This document shows positions 1 to 5,727 of a stretch of 46,919 nucleotides of DNA, in pieces (the first letter of the stretch is position 1; each line of letters opens with the position of its first letter). The translations under genes and the position numbers were made by a program. The stretch spans positions 1-46,919 of IMG/VR virus record IMGVR_UViG_3300028735_000001, one strand, 5' to 3'. This DNA is from a virus. The notes under the pieces were generated by a model. That model was given only the letters and a program-made list of their open reading frames with translations. It was not told where the DNA came from and made no database searches.

Positions 1-127
1 GTTCGGATACAGGATCGTGACCTGATATGGCTGTTCGCGTCAGCCAGACGAACAAGGAGATCGCGGGGACGTCGTCCTCGCCGACTGCCCGCGTCACGCA
101 GGCGAATGCGGAGATCCTGTCCACTGA
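1..127. repeat. Left copy of 127-bp terminal direct repeat (circle junction)
   Basis: Bases 1-127 are identical to 46793-46919, at a constant offset of 46,792. The repeat covers the end of the gene finishing at 46817 and the first 101 bases of the gene starting at 27, so reading continues smoothly across the junction. A 127-base exact overlap is what a de Bruijn assembler with k=127 leaves on a circular contig. I therefore read it as an assembly overlap of a circular (or circularly permuted) molecule of 46,792 bp, not as physical terminal repeats. Confidence 0.9.
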
Positions 128-1004
128 CGCTACGGCCAATGCCAGAGTAACTCAAGCGAATGCGGAGATCCTGTCCACCGGCAGCGCGGCCAACGCGCTG
201 GTAACCCAAACCAACGCGGAGATCCTTAGCACGCAAGAAGGGTCGAACGTGAGGGCGACTCAATCCAGCGTGGAGATCCTGGTGTATGTCTACAGCTGGA
301 TGATCTACGGCATGGGGCCGATAGACGAATCCAGCGTGCCTGCACCCACGGTGCTTCTGACCCCGCCGCCGCCGCCGCCGGTTTTCTACTTCTACCCGTC
401 CGGCGGCGGAAAGGTGCTCAAGTACAAGCCGGAGAAATCGGCAATCGACGACCGGCTGCTGGCGCTGCAGCGGATCTGGGAGGACTACGCCCGGGCGGCG
501 GTTGAAGGGCAGCCGTCCGCCGGGATCCGCGGCCTGGGTTCGATGGGCCGGATCAGCAACGGCTTCCGCTGGCTGGAATTCGGACGCCAGCGGAGGCCGT
601 GGATGCGGCAGGGATCGATTGTGACGCCCGCACCGGCCAACGGCGACACCGTGGTGTGCGAGTTCGAGGTGCCGGAAGGCTACTATGGCTGGCTGAGCGG
701 TTTCTGGTGGGCCTACACAGGCACCGGCTACGTTGAGGGCAGCACGGACATCGAGTGGCGGATCCGCATTGCAGACCAGTACCCGGACGGCTACGGGCGG
801 GTGCGGTTCCAGATGGGGACGCCGACGGATCCGCTCACCATTACCGGCATGCTGCCGCTGCGATCCAGGCAGACGGTGCGGTTGATCGTGTTCGTCAAGA
901 ACGACAGCGGCAACATCCAAGTGGGTAGCAGCAGGATCATCGGCGGGCTGCGGGGGTGGCTGTACGAGCCGGAGACAGGGGGAAATCTTGGAATCAGGTG
1001 GTGA
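27..1004 (+). CDS. Fibre or spike-like virion protein with N-terminal VTQxNAEIL repeats
   Basis: 325 residues. The first ~85 residues are four to five degenerate repeats of 18-19 residues (RVTQANAEILST and variants), a pattern I know from phage fibre and structural proteins. A proline stretch (PPPPPP, about 117) follows. Residues ~195-315 form a beta-rich domain with VPEGYYGWLSG, YTGTGYVEGS and DIEWRIRI. This domain is clearly related to the whole of the protein at 43821-44354, with shared YTGTG[FY]V[DE]GS and WRIRI. The gene follows two LamG-like adhesins with a 1-base gap and precedes membrane and lysis genes, so a host-binding fibre or vertex spike is likely. The start has no strong Shine-Dalgarno; coupling to the upstream stop is likely. 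The exact virion position is inference. Confidence 0.6.
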   Translation: MAVRVSQTNKEIAGTSSSPTARVTQANAEILSTDATANARVTQANAEILSTGSAANALVTQTNAEILSTQEGSNVRATQSSVEILVYVYSWMIYGMGPIDESSVPAPTVLLTPPPPPPVFYFYPSGGGKVLKYKPEKSAIDDRLLALQRIWEDYARAAVEGQPSAGIRGLGSMGRISNGFRWLEFGRQRRPWMRQGSIVTPAPANGDTVVCEFEVPEGYYGWLSGFWWAYTGTGYVEGSTDIEWRIRIADQYPDGYGRVRFQMGTPTDPLTITGMLPLRSRQTVRLIVFVKNDSGNIQVGSSRIIGGLRGWLYEPETGGNLGIRW

Positions 1005-1011
1005 ACGGAAA

Positions 1012-1293
1012 ATGGAAGTTTCGATCAACGGAGACAGCAGCCCGTCCATGCGGCTCAGGATCGGGTTCCTGGCATTGGTTCAGGTAGTAGTGGCATTGGC
1101 TACTTTCTTCGGAGCAATGAAGGTGATGAGCATGGACGTGGAACGGCTGAAACTGGGGCAGCAGACGGCCAGTGAGAAGATCGACCGGATGCTGGAGACC
1201 CAAGCGAGAATGGAAACGACGATCCAGCAGCTGCGGGAAGAGGTGCGGTACTACCGCGAGCGGCTGGATCGGCATATCGAGAAAAATCAGTGA
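1012..1293 (+). CDS. Small membrane protein with coiled-coil tail, holin or lysis-accessory candidate
   Basis: 93 residues from the ATG at 1012, preceded by AGGTGG. A TTG at 988 behind AGGGGGA would add eight residues and overlap the upstream gene, so the start is uncertain. One hydrophobic segment (IGFLALVQVVVALATFFGAM) is followed by a charged helical tail with heptad spacing (METTIQQLREEVRYYRERL). This N-terminal anchor plus coiled coil is common in phage lysis-cassette accessory proteins. The transglycosylase gene is about 500 bp downstream, which supports a lysis role, but nothing in the sequence proves it. Confidence 0.55.
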   Translation: MEVSINGDSSPSMRLRIGFLALVQVVVALATFFGAMKVMSMDVERLKLGQQTASEKIDRMLETQARMETTIQQLREEVRYYRERLDRHIEKNQ

Positions 1294-1306
1294 AAGGAGG
1301 CTGGCA

Positions 1307-1531
1307 ATGATGAAGAAAGTGCTCAAAGGCGTGGTCAAGGGAGTGCAGATCGTAGGCGTGGGGCTGGGCGCCGCAGCGCTGACGGATCCGGTTTCTCTGT
1401 CAACGATCCTGCCTCCGAAGTACCTGCCGCCGGTGCTTGCAGCCAGCGCGATCATCAACGCGTTCGCACCTGGCCTGGCGCAGGATCTCAAAAAGAAGAA
1501 ACAGGAACTGGGTGGGGAAGACGAAAAGTGA
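1307..1531 (+). CDS. Small hydrophobic protein, holin candidate
   Basis: 74 residues from the ATG at 1307, with a strong AAAGGAGG six bases upstream. It has two moderately hydrophobic stretches (VQIVGVGLGAAALTDPV and LPPVLAASAIINAFAPGL) separated by a proline-containing turn, and a lysine-rich C-terminus (KKKKQELGGEDEK). Two short membrane helices with a charged tail and a position just before the lytic enzyme gene fit a class II-type holin. No family is recognised with certainty. Confidence 0.55.
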   Translation: MMKKVLKGVVKGVQIVGVGLGAAALTDPVSLSTILPPKYLPPVLAASAIINAFAPGLAQDLKKKKQELGGEDEK

Positions 1532-1594
1532 TTCGCCTGACCTTCGCCTATTTTGGACATTACTTCCGAAATGTGGTGCATTTTGAAAACTGGC

Positions 1595-1663
1595 AGCGAT
1601 AGAACCCCGTCTCGAGTGTATATACTCCTACGGAGTATATACCGAGAGCGGGGTTCTGTCGCT
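1595..1663. repeat. 69-base near-perfect hairpin, candidate origin or recombination site
   Basis: The left arm 1595-1628 pairs with the right arm 1632-1663. The inner stem is perfect over 11 bp (gtatatactcc, 3-base loop, ggagtatatac). The outer stem, agcgatagaacccc against ggggttctgtcgct, continues with one G-T pair and small bulges. No T-run follows, so it does not look like an intrinsic terminator. The core, two gtatatac boxes flanking 9 bases, resembles the geometry of a tyrosine-recombinase core site. An origin, dimer-resolution site or attachment site are all possible. It lies in a 257-base non-coding gap between the holin-like and lytic genes. Confidence 0.6.
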
Positions 1664-1701
1664 GAGTTACTTGCCCTGCAGCGAGAACAATATTTCTTCT
1701 A

Positions 1702-1747
1702 CCAGTGTTATATACGCGCGCGTATTGGTATTGAATACTGACACTGG
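1702..1747. repeat. Nested inverted repeats downstream of the large hairpin
   Basis: The outer pair is ccagtgt (1702-1708) and acactgg (1741-1747). Inside lie the 14-base palindrome atacgcgcgcgtat (1712-1725) and the smaller symmetric gtattgaatac (1728-1738). The 9-mer TGACACTGG at its right end recurs over the -35 box of the replication-operon promoter at 8088-8096, so a shared binding protein is possible. Together with the hairpin at 1595-1663 this makes the most symmetric non-coding stretch in the genome. Confidence 0.5.
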
Positions 1748-1788
1748 CACTGGCGGACGGCGCCATCCGCCGGAAGGGAGGTTCAGTC

Positions 1789-2571
1789 ATGGCATCGATT
1801 CGCGACCTGGCCGACGCCGTCATCCGCATGGAAGGCTCCATGCTGCCCGGCAGTGTGAACATGACCATGGTGGCCCAGCACGGTCTGTGGAACTTGGGGC
1901 ATCTTGTGTGGGCTGACCAGAAAAACGCAGTGCCCGTAATCATCAACGGGCGTGCTTGGGCCGGGTGGCCGACCTACGACGAGGCCTACGCCGGCCTGAT
2001 TCGGCAGATCCAGCTGGACACCTCGCGAGGCATGACGCTGTCCCAGTTCATCGCCAAGTACGCGCCGGCGAAAGAGAACAACACTGCCGTTTACATCGCC
2101 AACGTGAGCGCATGGACAGGAATTCCCCCCGACGCCCGGCTTTCCGATGTGCTGGATGATTGGCGAAACCCTCCCTCGGCCCCGACGTTGAACTCCCGCC
2201 TGACGCCGGGGCCGGTTCCTGGTGGGAAACGCTCCTTGCCGACAACAGAGGCGGCGGATTCCAGATCGCCGGATTCGACGGAGCTGCAGCGCTCTGGATC
2301 CTCGCAGCCGCCGTCGGCATCCTCGGCATTGTCATCCTCTCCCGGCGGGATTGAGCCAGGCGGCGGATCCGACACGGACTCCAGAACGCCCCGCGCGAGC
2401 GCTGGCTTGGCCCAGGACAAGCCGGAGGAGCCGGGGGGTACCCTGACCATGCCCGCACCGCCTCCAGCTCGTCCTGGGCCAATTCTGGCGGCGCAGCGAG
2501 CCGCTCTCGCAAGGTTCCTGATCTGGCTAGCCCGCCGGATCTCTGGCGAAGTCCCGAGTTCTGGTGTATGA
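1789..2571 (+). CDS. Lytic transglycosylase-like protein (virion structural P5/P7 type)
   Basis: The first ~127 residues match the phage lysozyme-like family usually annotated as structural protein P5 or transglycosylase: an N-terminal IRDLADAVIRMEG with candidate catalytic Glu15, then YDEAYAGLIRQIQLD, SRGMTLSQFIAKYAP and the conserved ENNTAVYIANVSAWTG. Such proteins cleave peptidoglycan during entry or lysis. AAGGGAGG precedes the ATG at 1789. After residue ~127 the reading frame becomes Pro/Ser/Arg-rich low complexity running to 2571, which looks non-natural. The -1 frame instead encodes a linker and a clean membrane anchor ending at 2354 (see 2160-2354). The functional product may therefore end at 2354 by frameshifting, or there may be a sequence error. 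Confidence 0.6.
   Translation: MASIRDLADAVIRMEGSMLPGSVNMTMVAQHGLWNLGHLVWADQKNAVPVIINGRAWAGWPTYDEAYAGLIRQIQLDTSRGMTLSQFIAKYAPAKENNTAVYIANVSAWTGIPPDARLSDVLDDWRNPPSAPTLNSRLTPGPVPGGKRSLPTTEAADSRSPDSTELQRSGSSQPPSASSALSSSPGGIEPGGGSDTDSRTPRASAGLAQDKPEEPGGTLTMPAPPPARPGPILAAQRAALARFLIWLARRISGEVPSSGV
2160..2354 (+). other. -1 frame extension of the lytic protein encoding a membrane anchor
   Basis: In the -1 frame relative to the lytic gene, codons from about 2166 read KPSLGPDVELPPDAG, then a Trp pair and FQIAGFDGAAALWILAAAVG and a closing SRRD. That is a hydrophobic helix with a positive stop-transfer tail, the same C-terminal design as many virion proteins here. The switch point contains A AAC CCT in zero-frame phase, which formally fits the X XXY YYZ slippery pattern, though CCC is an uncommon choice. 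A TTG at 2160 could start a separate small protein, but no Shine-Dalgarno precedes it. I favour a frameshifted fusion over a separate gene. Confidence 0.45.
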
Positions 2572-2572
2572 T
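2567..2572 (+). promoter_or_regulatory. -10 box TATGAT seven bases before a start codon (leaderless candidate)
   Basis: TATGAT at 2567-2572 matches the sigma70 -10 consensus in five of six positions. The expected transcription start falls on or beside the ATG at 2579, and no Shine-Dalgarno lies before that ATG. The -35 position (about 2544) is weak (TGGCGA). A leaderless message is the direct reading, but a chance -10 match is possible. Confidence 0.35.
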
Positions 2573-2578
2573 GCCCGC

Positions 2579-3316
2579 ATGGAGAACTCCGTCATGTCCC
2601 ATGAGCCTTCAGTGATCGCCCTGCCCCTGCTGGAGGACTGCCATTCAGCCCGCGTCGTAGACCTGGCGTGCGCTTCGCTGTCGGACGCCGCCGAGTACGG
2701 CGTGTCGAACCACGGTTGGCAGGTCGTGTCTCTGCCGCTCTCTCTGCCGCTCACTCTGCTGGCTGGCAAAACCCACCTCATGCAACTCGATCTCATGGAG
2801 CCGGATTCCGCAACGAAACTCGCTGCGGTCAGCCTCGAAGCGCTTCTGCGGGCGCAGGGGGATCCCATGAGCGATCTGACCGTGCGGCGGGTCGTGACGA
2901 TGAACTACGTCATAGCCGTGGCGAGCTTGGCTGACGGCACGCATGTCTACGAAGCTATCGAGCTTGTCGCCAACCGCAATGTGAATGATCCGGCGATGGC
3001 CACCATTCAGTGCTACGACGACGTGGATGATGAAGACGAAGAAGATGGCTGGGAAGACGACGAGCCGGAATGGGATGAGGAAGACGAGTACGAAGACGAG
3101 TACGAAGACGAGGACGAGGAGGAGGAAGACGAGGACGAGGAGGAGGAGGAAGACGAGGACGAGGAGGAGAACGAGGATGACGAGGACGATTCCGACTTTG
3201 AGGTGGAGGACGAGGAAGTCGGTGTCGACGGCGCTGACGAGGTCGACGTGGAGGCTCCGGGGGAGGAAGCTTTGGATCCTGGGCCGGACGGCGACGGTGC
3301 GGGCCGGGCGGCCTGA
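2579..3316 (+). CDS. Protein with very acidic Asp/Glu C-terminal tail
   Basis: 245 residues from the ATG at 2579; GTG at 2564 and ATG at 2594 are alternative starts. Residues 1-145 look like a folded domain of unknown family. Residues ~147-230 are almost entirely Asp and Glu, encoded by GAG/GAC triplets (3020-3210). Such tails occur in DNA mimics that block DNA-binding proteins and in chaperones for basic proteins. In a genome that also encodes very Lys-rich and Arg-rich proteins, a counter-charge or chaperone role is possible, but function is unknown. It is the last gene before a strong terminator at 3481. Confidence 0.55.
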   Translation: MENSVMSHEPSVIALPLLEDCHSARVVDLACASLSDAAEYGVSNHGWQVVSLPLSLPLTLLAGKTHLMQLDLMEPDSATKLAAVSLEALLRAQGDPMSDLTVRRVVTMNYVIAVASLADGTHVYEAIELVANRNVNDPAMATIQCYDDVDDEDEEDGWEDDEPEWDEEDEYEDEYEDEDEEEEDEDEEEEEDEDEEENEDDEDDSDFEVEDEEVGVDGADEVDVEAPGEEALDPGPDGDGAGRAA

Positions 3317-3371
3317 CCGGAACCCGAAGCGGGCTGTGCTGTGGATCGGAGCCTGCTACTGATGCAGGTTA

Positions 3372-3400
3372 TTGCCTTCTTCTGCAATCCGTAGTATTCT
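3372..3400 (+). promoter_or_regulatory. Candidate sigma70 promoter in front of a non-coding stretch
   Basis: TTGCCT (3372-3377), a 17-base spacer and TATTCT (3395-3400), each matching four of six consensus positions. Transcription would begin near 3407. No open reading frame follows before the terminator at 3481-3515, so the product would be a ~110-base RNA. Confidence 0.35.
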
Positions 3401-3406
3401 CTCCAT

Positions 3407-3515
3407 AGTCCTCTCTGGACGCGCAGCGCTCTTCTCCTCCGGCGCTGCATGGGGCCAGATTCCTCCGGGCCTCGCGAGCAGCCCCTGATCTCACCTACCG
3501 GATCAGGGGCTTTTT
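3407..3515 (+). ncRNA. Candidate small RNA with anti-Shine-Dalgarno loop
   Basis: The stretch between the putative promoter and the intrinsic terminator has no credible reading frame but has defined structure. A 7-bp hairpin (gcagcgc 3423-3429 with gcgctgc 3442-3448) carries a 12-base loop, tcttctcctccg, complementary to GGAGG-type ribosome binding sites. The terminator hairpin follows. This is the usual shape of a bacterial regulatory RNA. No known family is recognised, and the promoter is only moderately good, so the call is tentative. It might instead be only the 3' trailer of the acidic-protein message. Confidence 0.35.
3481..3515 (+). terminator. Strong intrinsic terminator
   Basis: A perfect 10-bp stem, gcccctgatc (3481-3490) and gatcaggggc (3501-3510), with a 10-base loop, followed immediately by TTTTT (3511-3515). 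It ends the long virion-lysis transcription unit, which runs through the circle junction, and isolates it from the operon starting at 3633. Confidence 0.85.
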
Positions 3516-3571
3516 CTGCTCCGTAGTGTCCCGTGGATTCGATTTTGCGCCCTTCAAATCGAAAATCCCTA

Positions 3572-3612
3572 TTGACTCCAACACAGAGCGAGTGGACACT
3601 ATTCCCATAGTG
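3572..3612 (+). promoter_or_regulatory. Promoter and operator-like inverted repeat of the 3.6-7.8 kb operon
   Basis: TTGACT at 3572-3577 is a good -35. CACTAT at 3597-3602 is a weak -10 at a long 19-base spacing. CACTAT (3597-3602) and ATAGTG (3607-3612) form a perfect inverted repeat around TCCC, exactly where a repressor would block this promoter. A Shine-Dalgarno (TTAGGAG) and the first gene at 3633 follow. Promoter assignment is reasonable; the operator role is inferred from position. Confidence 0.45.
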
Positions 3613-3632
3613 ACCGATTTAGGAGCTAAAAC

Positions 3633-3866
3633 ATGACCATGCACGATCTCTGCCGGAGACACCCGTACTCGTTCCGGGTGACCTGCCCCACCGTTCCCTT
3701 CCCGGACTGCGAGTGGCGCTACTGCTCCAATCTGCAGTTGCTGAAAAACACCGTCGTCGCCTACCGGGCGTCCTGCATCGCCGCCAACGTACGGCCCGAG
3801 TACGAGATGCGGGTGTACGACCCGGAGCGCCGCATATGGAAGCCGTTCGAGGACATCACCCTGTGA
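3633..3866 (+). CDS. Hypothetical small protein, first gene of lysogeny-type operon
   Basis: 77 residues, ATG at 3633 behind TTAGGAG. It is soluble and mixed in composition, with four cysteines (C7, C18, C26 and C31, plus C48 further on) that might bind a metal but match no motif I know. It ends in MRVYDPERRIWKPFEDITL, a single compact domain. No family is recognised. Coding is supported by the ribosome binding site and the packed neighbours. Confidence 0.55.
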   Translation: MTMHDLCRRHPYSFRVTCPTVPFPDCEWRYCSNLQLLKNTVVAYRASCIAANVRPEYEMRVYDPERRIWKPFEDITL

Positions 3867-3874
3867 GAACCGGC

Positions 3875-4288
3875 ATGAAAAGCTCCACCCGCTGCCCCGA
3901 CTACGAAATGCAGATCGCTTGGAAGCGCCACGCCGACTTCCTTGCCCACTGCCGCTCTGCGAAAACGGTCGCCTTGGCATGGATCCATTTCCGCCGCGCC
4001 GTGACGCGCTGGATGCGCAGCGAGAAGGACAAGGGGCTGCGAGCCGGGCTGGGACGGCTGGCGTTCCATGATCCCGTCTCGGCTATTGACTCTCTGTACC
4101 AAGTGCTGGTTAATCTTGAACAGATCCATTGCGAGATCTACTCTCTTCTGAAAGGATTGCCCGTCAATGAATCTGATATCCCTTCCATCATCGAACGCCC
4201 GGACTGGCTGCCGTCTTCCGATCCGGCTGCTGGTTCCGGCCCTGCTGTTGATAAGCTCCGCTCCCGCCGCCGCGCAGACAAAGCCTGA
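3875..4288 (+). CDS. Hypothetical helical protein
   Basis: 137 residues from ATG 3875; a GTG at 3863 overlapping the upstream stop is an alternative. The sequence is predicted mostly helical and rich in His, Trp and Arg (HADFLAHCRSAKTVALAWIHF, RRAVTRWMR). No domain is recognised. Its last 122 bases overlap the next gene in another frame, an unusually long overlap for this genome, so either the C-terminus here or the N-terminus of the next gene may be shorter in reality. Confidence 0.45.
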   Translation: MKSSTRCPDYEMQIAWKRHADFLAHCRSAKTVALAWIHFRRAVTRWMRSEKDKGLRAGLGRLAFHDPVSAIDSLYQVLVNLEQIHCEIYSLLKGLPVNESDIPSIIERPDWLPSSDPAAGSGPAVDKLRSRRRADKA

Positions 4289-4640
4289 CGCCCGGCAGCT
4301 CCGCGCTCCGGCTGCGCCGCCCGTGGCCGTGCTCGTCTTCCAGAGCGGCAAGGCGATTCTCGCCGTCCTGGGCGAGGGGCTGACCCTCGACACCACTGTC
4401 TCGCCTCCCGTCATCCGAGCCGCAGCATCGACCGTCACGGCGTCGAAGCTCGTCCGCGAGGCAGACGGATCCTGGACGCTGCCCGCCGGTTGCAGCTCCC
4501 CGCTTGCGGTATACCGCAACGGGCTGCGCCAGTGGGCCGCGGACGACTACTCGATTTCCGGCTCGGCTCTCCGCTTCCGCGACGGCGCCGCAGATCCGAG
4601 CCTCAACGACGATACTGTGATCACGGAGTGCAAACAATGA
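4167..4640 (+). CDS. Exported protein with phage-fibre-type beta domain
   Basis: 157 residues. The N-terminus is a Sec signal peptide: basic region (CRLPIR), hydrophobic core LLVPALLLISSAPAAA and an AAAQ cleavage site near residue 37. The C-terminal third has VYRNGLRQWAADDYSISGSA, the RNG...DYtisG motif common in phage fibre and structural proteins. A signal peptide on such a domain is odd, because virion fibres are normally cytoplasmic until lysis. It could be an exported surface protein made by the lysogen. The signal peptide is encoded within the overlap with the preceding gene. Confidence 0.5.
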   Translation: MNLISLPSSNARTGCRLPIRLLVPALLLISSAPAAAQTKPDARQLRAPAAPPVAVLVFQSGKAILAVLGEGLTLDTTVSPPVIRAAASTVTASKLVREADGSWTLPAGCSSPLAVYRNGLRQWAADDYSISGSALRFRDGAADPSLNDDTVITECKQ

Positions 4641-5149
4641 AAACCCTGGTCGACTATCAGCAGGATCCTTTCTTCATCTTCGCCTTCCCGGAATACCGGG
4701 ACGATGCGTGCTACATCATGCTGGCTGAATCCGCAATCGAGTCTTTGGAAAAAGCGAAGAACTCGGTCAAATCCCCCATTGAGGAAGTGTCCGTGCCCGT
4801 GCCGTACCTTGAACTGATCGGCATGGATGGTGTGGAAAACGACGCCAACGTCAAGCTCGGCAAGGGCGTCGGTGTGATCACGGCATACCGCCTGTGGGAC
4901 TACGGAGTGGACGAGGAAGCCCGCCTCGATTTCGTCACCGGAGCATGTGAAACCTACGACATGGTGAGGCTCCAGCTGAGGAAAGACAAGAACGGCTACG
5001 AGTTCCGCGCCGTCGGGACCAGCGATTACGAGAGCCTCAAAGGCGGCGCTTACGAGTACACGCCGTGGATCCCGCTGGAGAAACTGGTCGGCGCGGCGGA
5101 AAAAACGGCGCAAGTCGCCGCCGCGAAGGAGAACTTCCAGTCGGAGTGA
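4637..5149 (+). CDS. Hypothetical soluble protein
   Basis: 170 residues, ATG at 4637 overlapping the previous stop by four bases (ATGA). Composition is balanced and globular (KTLVDYQQDPFFIFAFPEYR, YDMVRLQLRKDKNGYEFRAV). No signal peptide, membrane segment or recognised motif is present. Translational coupling places it in the same unit as the two exported proteins flanking it. Confidence 0.55.
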   Translation: MKTLVDYQQDPFFIFAFPEYRDDACYIMLAESAIESLEKAKNSVKSPIEEVSVPVPYLELIGMDGVENDANVKLGKGVGVITAYRLWDYGVDEEARLDFVTGACETYDMVRLQLRKDKNGYEFRAVGTSDYESLKGGAYEYTPWIPLEKLVGAAEKTAQVAAAKENFQSE

Positions 5150-5490
5150 CGGTTGTGCGGCTGCTTCTCCCGTTGCTGGCTCTGACCCTCGCCGCCCAGA
5201 CGCGCATCGACGCACCCACGCAGGCGCGCAGCGTGAGCGGACGGGCCTATTACCACTCCGGCACAGCGCCTCTGTCGATCCCGGCCAACTCGTGCGCAGA
5301 GTTCCAGTTCCCGGCGCCGGGCGTGAGAATCGGCGAGAGCCTGGCTCCCGGCTGGCCGGAGTCGCTCCCCCCGGGCGTTATCGGCGTCATGCGCGGCGTG
5401 GACAACGCCATCGTGGTGCGCTTGTGCGCCGTGGGAACCGCCGCTGCTGTGCCGTCTGCCGTGTGGAGTGTGATTGCGATCCGGGAGTGA
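5146..5490 (+). CDS. Exported small beta-rich protein resembling virion fibre tips
   Basis: 114 residues from the GTG at 5146, which overlaps the previous stop (GTGA), with AAGGAG upstream. The signal peptide is short (VVRLLLPLLALTLAAQ). The mature part (RAYYHSGTAPLSIPANSCAE, PGWPESLPPGVIGVMRGVDN, VVRLCAVGTAAAVPSAVW) follows the small beta-sandwich pattern common at the end of phage tail or spike proteins. With the protein at 4167 it makes a pair of exported virion-like domains far from the virion genes. A surface or superinfection role in the lysogen is possible; this is inference. Confidence 0.5.
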   Translation: MTVVRLLLPLLALTLAAQTRIDAPTQARSVSGRAYYHSGTAPLSIPANSCAEFQFPAPGVRIGESLAPGWPESLPPGVIGVMRGVDNAIVVRLCAVGTAAAVPSAVWSVIAIRE

Positions 5491-5505
5491 ACTGGAGGTG
5501 TGACG

Positions 5506-5727
5506 ATGTTTCCCGATCCCGCTGATCTCGCCGCCGCTCATGATGCGTACTTGGAGAGACAGCACCGTCTGTGGCTCGCTGACAACCGTGGCCGCATCGA
5601 GGAGATCATCGAGAAGCTGCGCGAGGCGTACTCGCTTTCCCGCAAGGTCTGGTCCAGCGATAAGGACGAGGCGCCGGCGGCGATTCTCAACGCGCTGTAC
5701 ACGGTTGAGTCGGAGCTGGAGGACTGA
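5506..5727 (+). CDS. Hypothetical small helical protein
   Basis: 73 residues from the ATG at 5506 with GGAGG seven bases upstream; a GTG at 5500 is too close to the ribosome binding site. It is charged and helical (NRGRIEEIIEKLREAYSLSR), consistent with a short coiled coil. No family is recognised. Its stop overlaps the start of the PP-loop gene (TGATG). Confidence 0.5.
   Translation: MFPDPADLAAAHDAYLERQHRLWLADNRGRIEEIIEKLREAYSLSRKVWSSDKDEAPAAILNALYTVESELED

Noticed and set aside
1-127. Physical direct terminal repeats of a linear phage genome
   Set aside because: Exactly 127 bases is a typical assembler overlap length, and a gene runs through the join. Physical repeats cannot be excluded but are the weaker reading.
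2160-2571. Zero-frame C-terminal half of the lytic gene as a real domain
   Set aside because: Composition is Pro/Ser/Arg low complexity, and the -1 frame over the same bases gives a far more natural linker and membrane helix. I kept the long frame as the formal coordinates only.
3013-3450. Serine-rich open frame on the minus strand
   Set aside because: It is only the complement of the GAG/GAC run encoding the Asp/Glu tail.
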